Positions 45,370 through 53,975 of a stretch of DNA of 64,000 nt are shown here, piece after piece. Under the pieces are notes generated by a model. That model was not told the origin of the DNA. It made no database searches and saw nothing but the letters and a program-made list of their open reading frames with translations. The DNA is taken from NCBI RefSeq assembly GCF_001664485.1, contig NZ_CP013630.1, positions 499,001-563,000 on the forward strand. The letters are read 5' to 3'. Positions within the stretch are counted from its first letter, which is position 1. Every line of letters begins with the position of its first letter. The translations under genes were made by a program, and so were the position numbers. The DNA comes from Rhizobium sp. N324. GTDB lineage: Bacteria > Pseudomonadota > Alphaproteobacteria > Rhizobiales > Rhizobiaceae.

Positions 45370-46872
45370 TCACAGCGTCGCGCCCAGATGCCACGGCACG
45401 AATTCATTGTCGCCGTAGCCGAAGAGTTCGCTCTTGGTCTTCTTGCCGGAGGCCGTGTCGACGATGAGCTCGAAGATCTCGCGGCCCTTGCCGCTGATCG
45501 TCGCGTCGCCGGTGGCGATCGTGCCGCAATCGATGTCCATGTCCTCTTCCATCGAGGCGTAGAGCGCCGAATTGCTGGAAAGCTTCAGCGACGGCGCCGG
45601 CCGGCAGCCGAAGCAGCTGCCACGGCCCGTGGTGAAGGCGATCATATTCGCCCCGCCGGCCACCTGGCCGGTCGCCGAGACCGGGTCGTAGCCGGGTGTG
45701 TCCATGAAGACGAGGCCGGGGGCGGTGACCCGCTCGGCATAACCATAGACCGCCGTCAGCGGCGAGCGCCCGCCCTTGGCGACCGCGCCGAGCGATTTTT
45801 CCAGGATGGTGGTGAGACCGCCGCGCTTGTTGCCGGGCGAGGGATTGTTGTCGAGCGAGGCGCCGTGCAGGGCGACATAGTCCTCCCACCAGGCGATCTT
45901 CTCGTCGAGCTTCCTGGCCACGTCGTCGCTGACCGCACGGCTGCGCAGCAGATGTTCGGCGCCGTAGATTTCCGAGGTTTCCGACAGGATCGCCGTGCCG
46001 CCGGCCGCTGCCAGCAGATCGGCCGCGACACCCAGCGCCGGATTGGCGGTGATGCCGGAAAAGCCGTCCGAGCCGCCGCACTGCAGGCCGATGATGATCT
46101 CGCCGACCGACATCGGCACACGTTTTTCCTTGCCGACATCGGCGGCGATTTCGCGCAGCATGCCCATGGCGCGCTCGACCGCGCGGCGCGAACCGCCGGC
46201 ATCCTGAATGTTGAAATGCCGCTTGGAGGCGCCGGCGCCGCTCTGGCCGTAAAGCGTCAGCTGGTTGACCTCGCAGCCGAGGCCGATCATCAGCACGCCG
46301 CCGAAATTGACATGCCTGGTGTAGCCGGCAAGGGTCCGGTGCAGCACGTTCATGCCGTCGCCGGTCGAGCTCATGCCGCAGCCCTGATCGTGCACGATCG
46401 GCACGAAACCGTCGATGCCCTCGTAATGCGGCAGGATCGTCCGGTTGGCCTCGTCGGCGATCGCCCGGCAGACCGTGGTGGAACAGTTCACGCTGGCGAT
46501 GATGCCGATATAATTGCGCGTCGCCGCCCGCCCGTCGGCGCGGCGGTAGCCCATGAAGGTGCGCGCCTTGTCGTCGGCGGTTGCTGCTTCCGGCGCCGAA
46601 TTGGCGGTCGCCGCCAGCCGGTCGTTTTCGAAATGCAGGTTGTGGCTATGCACGTGGTCGCCGGCCTTGACCTCGGCGGTGGTGCGGCCGATCGCCTGTC
46701 CGTATTTCACCACGGGAGACCCGAGCGGAATATCCGCGATCGCCACCTTGTGGCCGGGCTCGATCTTTTGGCGGGCCTCGATGCCGGCAACCGTCGAACC
46801 CGGTGCGATGGCCGCCGTTGCGACCGCGACATTGTCGCCGGCCGACAGGATGATCCAAGGCAGTTTGTCCAC
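45370..46872 (-). CDS. UxaA-family sugar-acid dehydratase (altronate/galactarate dehydratase-like)
   Basis: The protein is 500 aa from GTG 46872, with GGGAGA upstream. A longer frame has a Cys/Lys-rich non-coding-like N-terminus. An N-terminal SAF domain (about residues 5-85, GDNVAVATAAIAPGSTV, HVHSHNLHF) precedes the large domain. That domain has GYRRADGRAATRNYIGI, HDQGCGMSS, GLGCEVNQ and LQCGGSDGFSGITANPALG. UxaA enzymes dehydrate altronate, and GarD enzymes galactarate. Here an L-fuconate-type dehydration is suggested by the mutarotase and aldo-keto reductase genes that follow. Confidence 0.88.
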   Translation of the reverse strand: MDKLPWIILSAGDNVAVATAAIAPGSTVAGIEARQKIEPGHKVAIADIPLGSPVVKYGQAIGRTTAEVKAGDHVHSHNLHFENDRLAATANSAPEAATADDKARTFMGYRRADGRAATRNYIGIIASVNCSTTVCRAIADEANRTILPHYEGIDGFVPIVHDQGCGMSSTGDGMNVLHRTLAGYTRHVNFGGVLMIGLGCEVNQLTLYGQSGAGASKRHFNIQDAGGSRRAVERAMGMLREIAADVGKEKRVPMSVGEIIIGLQCGGSDGFSGITANPALGVAADLLAAAGGTAILSETSEIYGAEHLLRSRAVSDDVARKLDEKIAWWEDYVALHGASLDNNPSPGNKRGGLTTILEKSLGAVAKGGRSPLTAVYGYAERVTAPGLVFMDTPGYDPVSATGQVAGGANMIAFTTGRGSCFGCRPAPSLKLSSNSALYASMEEDMDIDCGTIATGDATISGKGREIFELIVDTASGKKTKSELFGYGDNEFVPWHLGATL

Positions 46873-46885
46873 GTCTCTTCTCCCA

Positions 46886-46927
46886 GAGCATGATGCCGAA
46901 AAGTGTGAGCGGTTTTCGGATGCGCAT
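46886..46927. repeat. Rhizobial GCATGATGCCGAAAAGTG palindrome
   Basis: AGAGCATGATGCCGAAAAGT is followed by GTGAGCGGTTTTCGG and GATGCGCAT, an imperfect hairpin of the same kind as those at 773 and 45301. It is located in the divergent gap between the dehydratase and GntR genes. Confidence 0.5.
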
Positions 46928-46936
46928 TGATTTTGT

Positions 46937-46961
46937 TTTTTATCTACAATAAACATTTTCA
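46937..46961. promoter_or_regulatory. Operator candidate of the deoxy-sugar cluster, site 2
   Basis: TTTTTATCTACAATAAACATTTTCA, given in parts (TTTTTATC, ATAAACATTTTCA), matches site 1 at 43661 at 21 of 25 positions. It lies in the divergent region between the dehydratase (start 46872) and GntR (start about 47108) genes. Confidence 0.6.
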
Positions 46962-47107
46962 AGTCAACGGGAATATTGATCCTGTGGACGAGGGAGGCAA
47001 TGAGCCGCAGGCGACCGGAAATAAGCTAAGGTCGTTTGAACAAGCCCCGGTCCGTTTGCCCTGCTTTCGAGCCGGGCGGTGGGCACGAGGGCGGAAAGCG
47101 GGGTCTG

Positions 47108-48007
47108 GTGGCAAGGCAGAATACGGTCTTCAAGGAAGCCTACAACAGGTATGCCGTCGCCCTGCGCACGGATACGGCACTGCCCTCGGAACCGGAGATC
47201 GCCGCCCAGCTCGGCGTCAGCCGCTCGACGGCCCGCGCCATCCTCACCCGTCTCAGCGAAGAAGGCATCATCCGCTGGAACAAGCGCCAGAAGATCGTGT
47301 TGCGCCAGCCGACGGACCACGACCTCTTTCCCTCCGAAGAAACCGACTCCCTGCACGATATCATCGAGCGCAGCTTCATGCAGCGCATCCTCGCCGACGA
47401 TGCGGCGCCCGGCATGCAGATCAACGAGCTGGAGCTTGCCCGCGAAATCGGCACCGGCACAACGAGCGTGCGCGAATTCCTGATCCGCTTCTCCCGCTTC
47501 GGCCTGATCGAGAAACGGCCGAACAGCCACTGGACGCTGAAGGGCTTCACCCGCGAATTCGCCCTCGAACTGGCCGATGTGCGCGAGATGTTCGAGCTGC
47601 ATTCCGCCGCCGAATTCGGCCGGCTTGCCAGGGATAGCCAGGCCTGGACCGACCTCGCCGCCATCCGCGACGAACATCACGCCATGCTTGCCGACATCAA
47701 CCAGCGCTTCAAGGATTTCTCCGTCCTCGACGAGCGCTTCCATCTGCTGATCCACCGCGCCTCGAAGAACCGCTTCATCGCCGATTTCTACGACGCCATC
47801 GCCATCGTCTTCCACTATCACTACCAGTGGAACAAGACCGCCGCCCGCGAACGCAACGAGCGCGCCATCCACGAACATCTGGATTATATCGCCGCGCTTG
47901 AATCCGGCGACCAGGCCGCCATCGAGAAAGCCTGCCGCATCCACCTGCGCTCCGCCCGCCAGACCCTGCTGCAATCCCTGCCGCAGCTGGCGACGGAGAG
48001 CGGTTGA
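47108..48007 (+). CDS. GntR-family regulator with two winged helices and an FCD domain
   Basis: The protein is 299 aa from GTG 47108. A TTG at 47036 is another possible start, and the choice is uncertain. Two winged-helix units are visible. Residues about 8-65 are ALPSEPEIAAQLGVSRSTAR, with LSEEGIIRW. Residues about 83-150 are MQINELELAREIGTGTTSVR, with FSRFGLIEKR. A C-terminal FCD ligand domain follows, with DERFHLLIH and a HEHLDYIAAL His. Usual FadR-type proteins have one winged helix. It is divergent from the deoxy-sugar operon and probably represses it. Confidence 0.82.
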   Translation: MARQNTVFKEAYNRYAVALRTDTALPSEPEIAAQLGVSRSTARAILTRLSEEGIIRWNKRQKIVLRQPTDHDLFPSEETDSLHDIIERSFMQRILADDAAPGMQINELELAREIGTGTTSVREFLIRFSRFGLIEKRPNSHWTLKGFTREFALELADVREMFELHSAAEFGRLARDSQAWTDLAAIRDEHHAMLADINQRFKDFSVLDERFHLLIHRASKNRFIADFYDAIAIVFHYHYQWNKTAARERNERAIHEHLDYIAALESGDQAAIEKACRIHLRSARQTLLQSLPQLATESG

Positions 48008-48032
48008 GCGTAAGCCAAAATCGACAAAGGGC

Positions 48033-48240
48033 GTGCCGTGCAGCCCCCTCATCCGACCCTTCGGGCCACCTTCTCCCCGAGGGGAGAAGAGGGGAGAATG
48101 CCGCTTCGCCAACGATTCCATTGGATGGGGTGTCTTTGGACAGGCGGGTTCGTTTGGGCAGTGCCGGCGCATCTTGCTCCCTCTTCTCCCCAGCGGGGAG
48201 AAGGTGGCCCGCAGGGTCGGATGAGGGGGCTGCACGGCAC
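48033..48240. repeat. 208-bp palindromic element with ~47-bp inverted ends
   Basis: The ends are GTGCCGTGCAGCCCCCTCAT on the left and its complement ATGAGGGGGCTGCACGGCAC on the right. They match over about 47 bp with one mismatch (CCCTTCGGG versus CCCTGCGGG). Inner segments AGGGGAGAAGAGGGG also pair. It is a relative of the A-type elements, but of a different subtype. Most of the 48008-48301 gap is this element. Confidence 0.85.
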
Positions 48241-48301
48241 AACGCCAAACATCGCCTTCCACACACGCATCATGAAACCTTCTGATCCATAAGCCGTTAT
48301 C

Positions 48302-50344
48302 GTGCTTATGAGCGGCGCAAAACTTAAACCGAAATCGGTCGACGACACCGAACCGAAGGGTTCCGAGACGGCGGCCGAGGAGAAGCCATCGACTGCCGAG
48401 GCCGTGCCGCTGCCAGATGTCCCACCGCCAGAAGTCCCCCCGCCGGATGTAATTGAACCCGGTCCGGAACTGACGCCCGAGGAGGCCGAGCAGGCGCGCA
48501 AAAAGTATCTGCTCAAGCGGTTCTGGATCAGCGCGCGCCATTACTGGGGCCGCGGCGGCGACAAGTTCGCCTGGCCGTGCACGCTCGGGCTGTTGGCTCT
48601 GATCGGCATCAATGTCGGCTTCCAATATGGAATCAATCTGTGGAACCGCGGGATCTTCGACGCCATCGAGCGACACGATGCCGGCACCGTCTATTTCCTG
48701 AGCGCCGTCTTCGTGCCGCTGGTGCTCGGCACCGTCGCGGTCGTCACCACGCAGGTCGCGCTTCGCATGATGATCCAGCGCCGCTGGCGGTCCTGGCTGA
48801 CAACTGCGGTCATCCGGCGCTGGCTGGCAAACGGCCGTTACTATCAGTTGAACCTGATCGGCGGCGACCACAAGAACCCCGAGGCGCGCATTTCCGAAGA
48901 TTTGCGGATTGCCACCGAAGCCCCCGTCGATTTCATCGCCGGCGTCATTTCCGCATTCCTGGCGGCTTCGACCTTCATCGTCGTGCTGTGGACGATCGGC
49001 GGGGCATTGACGCTGCCGATCGCCGGTTTCACCGTCACCATTCCCGGCTTTCTCGTCGTCACCGCTGTCCTCTATGCCGCGATCACCTCCAGTTCGATGG
49101 CGGTGATCGGCCGCCATTTCGTCCAGGTCTCCGAGACCAAAAACCAGACGGAGGCCGAATTTCGCTACACGCTGACGCATGTGCGGGAAAACGGCGAGAG
49201 CATCGCATTGCTCGGCGGTGAAGAGGAGGAACGCAACGACCTCGACAAAACCTTCACCAATGTGCTCGGGCAATGGGCGCTGCTTGCCCGCCAGCACATG
49301 CGCACGACGCTGGTGTCGCATGGATCGATGCTGATTGCCCCGGTCGTGCCGGTCTTGCTATGCGCGCCGAAGTTTCTCGAAGGCAGCATGACGCTCGGAC
49401 AGGTCATGCAGGCAGCGTCAGCTTTCGCAATCGTCCAGGGCGCGTTCGGATGGCTGGTCGACAACTATCCCCGTCTTGCCGATTGGAACGCCTGTGCCCG
49501 GCGCGTCGCTTCGCTGATGATGTCGCTCGACGGGTTGGAGCGGGCCGAACAGAGCGACGCGCTCGGGCGCATCAAACGCGGCGAAACGGAAGGCGAAGCG
49601 ATGCTCAGCCTCAACGATCTCTCCGTGTCGCTTGACGACGGCACCGCCGTGGTCACGGAAACCCAGGTGGCGATCGAACCCGGCGAACGGGTGCTGGTCG
49701 CCGGAGAATCCGGGTCGGGCAAGAGCACGCTGGTGCGGGCCATATCAGGTCTTTGGCCGTGGGGCGACGGCAGCGTAAATTTTCACGCCGACCGCCGCTT
49801 GTTCATGTTGCCGCAACGGCCCTACATCCCGTCGGGCACGCTGCGCCGGGCGGTCGCCTATCCCGGCGCCGCCGATAGCTGGACGCTTGATAAGATCAAG
49901 GATGCCCTCAAAAAGGTCGGACTGGACTATCTGAACGACAGGATCGAAGAAGACGCGCCCTGGGACCAGACCTTGTCCGGCGGCGAAAAGCAGCGGCTCG
50001 CCTTTGCGCGCCTCCTGCTGCACACGCCCGATATCATCGTGCTCGATGAAGCAACCTCGGCCCTCGATGAAAAGAGCCAGGATAAGATGATGCAGATGGT
50101 GATCGAGGAATTGCCGGAGGTGACCATCGTCAGCGTCGCGCATCGCGCCGAGCTCGAAGTCTTCCATAGCCGCAAAATCACCCTGGAGCGGCGCGAGGGC
50201 GGCGCAAAGCTGGTCAGCGATATCGATCTGATCAAGCGCACGAGAAAACGGAACTTGCTGTCACGGGTTTTGGAGAATCGTCGCGCGCCGCCGAAGGCCA
50301 GCACGGCCTCTAATAAGGCGACGCAGCCGCGAAATAGACACTGA
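48302..50344 (+). CDS. SbmA/YddA-like ABC transporter, fused membrane and ATPase domains
   Basis: The protein is 680 aa from GTG 48302 (ATG 48308 is also possible; neither has a strong ribosome site). A Pro/Glu-rich N-terminal tail of about 60 residues precedes an ABC_membrane_2 domain with about six helices. The region GVISAFLAASTFIVVLWTIG and ERISEDLRIATEAP-like motifs (ISEDLRIATEAPVDF) are typical of YddA/SbmA. The ATPase has Walker A VAGESGSGKSTL, signature LSGGEKQRLAFARL, and Walker B IIVLDEATSALDE. Relatives export or import vitamin-, peptide- or lipid-like compounds. Substrate unknown. Confidence 0.9.
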   Translation: MLMSGAKLKPKSVDDTEPKGSETAAEEKPSTAEAVPLPDVPPPEVPPPDVIEPGPELTPEEAEQARKKYLLKRFWISARHYWGRGGDKFAWPCTLGLLALIGINVGFQYGINLWNRGIFDAIERHDAGTVYFLSAVFVPLVLGTVAVVTTQVALRMMIQRRWRSWLTTAVIRRWLANGRYYQLNLIGGDHKNPEARISEDLRIATEAPVDFIAGVISAFLAASTFIVVLWTIGGALTLPIAGFTVTIPGFLVVTAVLYAAITSSSMAVIGRHFVQVSETKNQTEAEFRYTLTHVRENGESIALLGGEEEERNDLDKTFTNVLGQWALLARQHMRTTLVSHGSMLIAPVVPVLLCAPKFLEGSMTLGQVMQAASAFAIVQGAFGWLVDNYPRLADWNACARRVASLMMSLDGLERAEQSDALGRIKRGETEGEAMLSLNDLSVSLDDGTAVVTETQVAIEPGERVLVAGESGSGKSTLVRAISGLWPWGDGSVNFHADRRLFMLPQRPYIPSGTLRRAVAYPGAADSWTLDKIKDALKKVGLDYLNDRIEEDAPWDQTLSGGEKQRLAFARLLLHTPDIIVLDEATSALDEKSQDKMMQMVIEELPEVTIVSVAHRAELEVFHSRKITLERREGGAKLVSDIDLIKRTRKRNLLSRVLENRRAPPKASTASNKATQPRNRH

Positions 50345-50354
50345 CGTCTTCCGG

Positions 50355-50735
50355 CTATTGCTTGTTCTGAGGCAGGTTGTCGGCAATGTCGTAATAGTCG
50401 CCCTTGTCACCGACAAAGATATGCATTTTCAGCTTGGTTTCGGTCGCGCCATCAAATGCACCCATCGCCACAGCAATCCAGTCGTGATGAGGTGGATCCC
50501 AAAACAGCGATGATCCACATACCGCGCAAAATCCACGCCTGACCTTTTCCGAGGATTGATACCAGGTAATACTTTCGCCTCCCTGGATCGTGATCTGATG
50601 TCTTGGCACGTCGGTTGAAGCGAAAAAGTGCCCGGATTGTTTTCGACATTTGGAGCAGTGACACGCATCGGGAGCTCGCAGATCGCCTTCGATCTCAAAA
50701 GTGACGGCACCACACAAACAGGATCCTTTGTGCAT
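50355..50735 (-). CDS. GFA (glutathione-dependent formaldehyde-activating) family zinc protein
   Basis: The protein is 126 aa from ATG 50735. GGAGA lies 7 nt upstream, which decides this start over the ATG at 50741. Zinc ligands are seen as CLCGAVTFEIEG, CHCSKCRKQSG and CAVCGSSLFWDP, the two GFA zinc sites. GFA-domain proteins such as CENP-V/Gfa share this fold, but most homologues have no proven activity. The protein is stand-alone. Confidence 0.85.
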   Translation of the reverse strand: MHKGSCLCGAVTFEIEGDLRAPDACHCSKCRKQSGHFFASTDVPRHQITIQGGESITWYQSSEKVRRGFCAVCGSSLFWDPPHHDWIAVAMGAFDGATETKLKMHIFVGDKGDYYDIADNLPQNKQ

Positions 50736-50817
50736 AAGCATTTCTCCAATACCCCTTGCCTCTAAACCTATGCGAAGGGATCCCGCTGGTCGCCGCGGCG
50801 TTCTCGGGCTTGCTGCA

Positions 50818-50929
50818 TCAATCGCCTGACGCAGTCTCCATGCTCGCAATCTGATCCAGATTGTCGCTCAGCCGCTTGAGCAGATCGGAAAGCTATGCCG
50901 CTTCCGCATCCGTGAAGGGCGGTATCGGT
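50818..50929 (-). pseudogene. Decayed 3' fragment of a MarR-like regulator
   Basis: On the minus strand the frame PPFTDAEAA-stop-LSDLLKRLSDNLDQIASMET resembles the last helix of MarR proteins (usually T.EE...L..LL.KL). It has an in-frame TAG at about 50902 and lies one base out of frame with the small ORF immediately upstream, 50930-51166. Confidence 0.5.
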
Positions 50930-51166
50930 TTAGAGCCTGCGCGCTTCCAGACGACGCTTGTCGCGCCCGACATAGTCGGAGCCCAGCTCCGTCAGACGGA
51001 ATTGCCGTTTCTGAAATTCCCCGCGGATTAAGATGAAACCTTGCTCTTCGGCTTCGTTCAATGTCTTCAGGCTGGTGCCTTTAGGGGGAGACTGCCAAGC
51101 CATGCCATCGGCGCTGTGCAGCAAGACCATGATCTTTATAATTTTGTTTCTCCATGGCTGATGCAT
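50930..51166 (-). CDS. Small winged-helix-like ORF, probably part of a broken gene
   Basis: The 78-residue frame starts at ATG 51166 (the frame is open back to 51247). It contains SLKTLNEAEEQGFILIRGEF and QKRQFRLTELGSDYVGRDKR, reading like the recognition helix, wing and LTELG turn of MarR proteins. The following MarR-like fragment is in another frame, so the whole locus (50818-51166) may be one frameshifted regulator gene. If so, it is not functional. Confidence 0.4.
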   Translation of the reverse strand: MHQPWRNKIIKIMVLLHSADGMAWQSPPKGTSLKTLNEAEEQGFILIRGEFQKRQFRLTELGSDYVGRDKRRLEARRL

Positions 51167-51316
51167 GCAGCCGGCTGGATTGCTTGAGCAATCCGATGGT
51201 TCCGCATTATTAATGTCGCACAATCCAGGAGAGCCAATTGATTTCAAAGGGTTGTTTTGGCTGGCCCGGAGTTTCGCAGCTATTGTATAAAGCTCCAGTA
51301 GTGTTGGTCAATTCAA

Positions 51317-51451
51317 TCACTCCGTCCCAACAGGTTTGGTCATGCCCGGCGATTGGCCCCGAGGGCGCTGATTTTCGTAGAAGCGCTCTTCAGCCACTGT
51401 GGTTTTGCCGGTGCCGGAAACGCCTTCGATCAAATAGTTTCTGACGCCCAT
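51317..51451 (-). pseudogene. P-loop NTPase remnant
   Basis: The 44-codon minus-strand frame starts at ATG 51451. It begins MGVRNYLIEGVSGTGKTTVA, a canonical Walker A start of a small kinase-like AAA protein family. The homology-like part stops after TTVAEE, and the frame continues without recognisable sequence to TGA. It lacks all downstream motifs. The rest of 51167-51491 shows nothing else. Confidence 0.55.
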
Positions 51452-51491
51452 TTCGCCCTCGTTAACGCCCGCACCGGCCCGACCGAACCGC

Positions 51492-52982
51492 CTAATGCGA
51501 GGCAGCCTCGCTGGCGACAGCCGCGCCCTCGCGTTTCCGGCTCGGCGCGACCGGGATCAACCAAGTGGTGAAGAAGGTCAGCACCGCGACGACCACCACG
51601 CCCCAGAAGCTCCAATGCAGCGCCGCATTGAAGACGGCGCGGATCGCCGGGTCGGCGGCGAGCGCCGAGAGCCCGGTCGGTTGGTTCAGCGCGGCATGCA
51701 GGCCGGCCGCCGCCTCGCCGCCGGCATAATGATTGATGCCGGCATTGAGGATGGCGCCGAGCACGGTGGCGCCGAGCGTATTGCCGAGGCTGCGGGCAAA
51801 GATGATCGAGGCGGTGGCGCTACCGCGCATCGACCATTCGACGCTGTCCTGTACCAGCACGATGCTGGTGAGGCTGATCAGGCCCATGCCGAAGCCCATG
51901 AAGAAGGACCCGGCACCGGCCAGCGCCGGCGAACTCTCCGGCGTCAGGAATAGCAGGAAGCAGGCGCCGAACGGAAACAGCAGGCTGCCGACCCGCAAGG
52001 TGCGGCGAATGCCGAAGGCTTTATAGAAGCGGCTGGAGAGCATCACCGCCAAGGGCCAGCCGACCACCAGCATGGTGAGCGTGAAGCCGGCAACGATCGG
52101 CGAGCGGCCGAGCACGCCCTGCACGTAGATCGGCAGGATGGTGGAGAGCCCGATCAGCGCCATGCCGGCCAGAAGCGTCGCCGCATTGCTGGTGGCGATC
52201 AGCCGGCGGCTCCAGAGCGGGATCGAAATGATCGGCTCCGGCGCGCGTTTCTCCTGGGCGAGAAAGAGCAGGCCCGCGACCACGAAGACGGCGAACAGCG
52301 ACAACAGGATCCAGGCGCTCGCATCGGTTTCCGTCAGCATGACGAGCAGCGCCACGATCGAGATCGAAAACAGCACCGATCCGAGATAATCGATCTTTGC
52401 CTGCTTGTGCGCCACCTCCTCCTTCAGGAAGATCATGAAGGCGATGATCGAGAGAATGCCGATCGGCAGGTTGATCCAGAAGATCCAGGCCCAGGAGATA
52501 TTGTCGACGATGATGCCGCCGGCCAGCGGCCCGACGACGGCCGAGGTCGCCCAGACGGTCGCCATCGCGCCCTGCACGCGGCCGCGCTCCTCGAGCTTGA
52601 AAAGATCGCCGATGATCGTCATCGTCACCGGCTGGATGGCGCCGGCACCCAGCCCCTGCAGCAGCCGGAACAGCACCAGCGACATCATCGACCAGGCAAG
52701 CCCGCAGAGCAAAGAGCCGACAAGGAAGATCAGGATACCGCCGATCAGCACCGGCTTGCGCCCGAAGATGTCGGAAAGCTTGCCGTAGATCACAGTCGTC
52801 GTCGACTGTGCCAGCAGAAAGGCCGAAAACACCCAGCTGTAATAGGAAAAACCGCCGAGCTGCCCGACGATGCGCGGCATCGCGGTCGCCACGATCGTCG
52901 CCTCGATCGCCACCATGAAGGTCGCGAACATGATGGTCGCGACGACAAGCACGCGGTTTGAGCGATGCGCTGCATTCGACAT
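51492..52982 (-). CDS. MFS drug exporter, DHA2 (EmrB/QacA) family
   Basis: The 496-aa protein has about 14 hydrophobic helices. GAGGA precedes ATG 52982. The DHA2 signatures are DIFGRKPVLIGGILIFLVGS (motif A-like, loop 2-3) and LFRLLQGLGAGAIQPVTMT. A GGIIVDNISWAWIFWINLPI segment, typical of motif C, follows. Family members export hydrophobic drugs or dyes. No regulator gene directly adjoins it. Its 5' end faces a 228-bp gap without gene. Confidence 0.93.
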   Translation of the reverse strand: MSNAAHRSNRVLVVATIMFATFMVAIEATIVATAMPRIVGQLGGFSYYSWVFSAFLLAQSTTTVIYGKLSDIFGRKPVLIGGILIFLVGSLLCGLAWSMMSLVLFRLLQGLGAGAIQPVTMTIIGDLFKLEERGRVQGAMATVWATSAVVGPLAGGIIVDNISWAWIFWINLPIGILSIIAFMIFLKEEVAHKQAKIDYLGSVLFSISIVALLVMLTETDASAWILLSLFAVFVVAGLLFLAQEKRAPEPIISIPLWSRRLIATSNAATLLAGMALIGLSTILPIYVQGVLGRSPIVAGFTLTMLVVGWPLAVMLSSRFYKAFGIRRTLRVGSLLFPFGACFLLFLTPESSPALAGAGSFFMGFGMGLISLTSIVLVQDSVEWSMRGSATASIIFARSLGNTLGATVLGAILNAGINHYAGGEAAAGLHAALNQPTGLSALAADPAIRAVFNAALHWSFWGVVVVAVLTFFTTWLIPVAPSRKREGAAVASEAASH

Positions 52983-53210
52983 GACGATCCTCTTCGGGTG
53001 CTCCGCGGATGCCGGAAAACGGCAGGCTGGGTAGGGCGATCGCCGCTTGCGGAGGGATGCTGTACTATTACGTCCTGGAAACCGGCCGGTAAAGCAGTTC
53101 TCACGACAGCCGCTGTTTTATGCGGTTTCAGGGCCGCCGAGCAAAGGCCCGGCGCGCTCAACCCCGGCGCCTTCATTCTGTCAGGAGGTCAGGCGGACAG
53201 CAGCCTATCC

Positions 53211-53576
53211 TCATTGCGGGCAGGCCTCGCCGCCCGAGCCGGTATCCCCGGAGCCGGCGGTGCAACCCGGCGTCGGCTGCAGATCTGGATTGACCCCACC
53301 GGGATTGATCGTGCTGCGGCCGCGATTGAGCTCGATCCCGCCAGTGCCGCTGGTGCTGCCGGTCGTACCGGGGTCGGTGCCGACAGAGCCGGCGCCGGCC
53401 GAGCCCGTACCAGCAGATCCGGTACTGGCCGAACCCGTGCCAGAGCTCCCCGAGCCGCCGATGACAGGCGCCACCGAAAGCCGCCCACTGGAATTCGCGC
53501 CCCCGGCCGTCTGCGCCAGCGCCGAGCCGGCAAGGCCGATGGAAATAAGCGATATCGCGATCAGTTTGCAGGACAT
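53211..53576 (-). CDS. Secreted Gly/Ser/Thr-rich low-complexity protein
   Basis: The protein is 121 aa from ATG 53576 (GGAG six nt upstream, better placed than the ATG at 53588). A signal peptide is visible (CKLIAISLISIGLAGSALAQ). A Gly-Ser-Thr block with repeats of the type GTGSAGTGSAG and a short Cys-containing tail (TPGCTAGSG..GEACPQ) follow. There are no domains. It may be periplasmic or surface-exposed. Function unknown. Confidence 0.65.
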   Translation of the reverse strand: MSCKLIAISLISIGLAGSALAQTAGGANSSGRLSVAPVIGGSGSSGTGSASTGSAGTGSAGAGSVGTDPGTTGSTSGTGGIELNRGRSTINPGGVNPDLQPTPGCTAGSGDTGSGGEACPQ

Positions 53577-53761
53577 GGTTTGCTCCATCCTTGTTGTCTC
53601 AAGGGGAGAACCAGGTCGGGAGCGGCAGGTTCCTGCCGGAATTGCAGGTTTTCGACGACTTTCGAAGATGCTAACTGACCGCAGACACCAGCAAGCAGAG
53701 GCATCCTATGCACTCGACCAAAGGCGATAGACAGTCATCCGGTCATTCGTCGTCCAGCATT

Positions 53762-53941
53762 CTAAACTTTCGCGCCGCCTGAGGGCAAAGCATCGTGAAC
53801 TGCTTGATTAGGGGCGGCATGCCTGGCCGCGGCCTTGCGCAACCGAAGGGCCGCCCGGCGCAAGATAATATGCAATTCGGTCGCGAGATATCCGCGATCC
53901 GGTTCGCTGCATCTTAAGGTGGCGGTGTCGGGCATCGTCAT
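53762..53941 (-). CDS. Small basic hypothetical protein
   Basis: The frame is 59 aa from ATG 53941, with GGAG eight nt upstream. The centre is amphipathic and Arg/Ala-rich (HIILRRAALRLRKAAARHAA). No known family was recognised. The good ribosome site supports translation, but the frame is short and the island around it is decayed. Confidence 0.4.
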   Translation of the reverse strand: MTMPDTATLRCSEPDRGYLATELHIILRRAALRLRKAAARHAAPNQAVHDALPSGGAKV

Positions 53942-53975
53942 GTTTTCACTCCGCCACCGTCTTTGTCTGGATATT

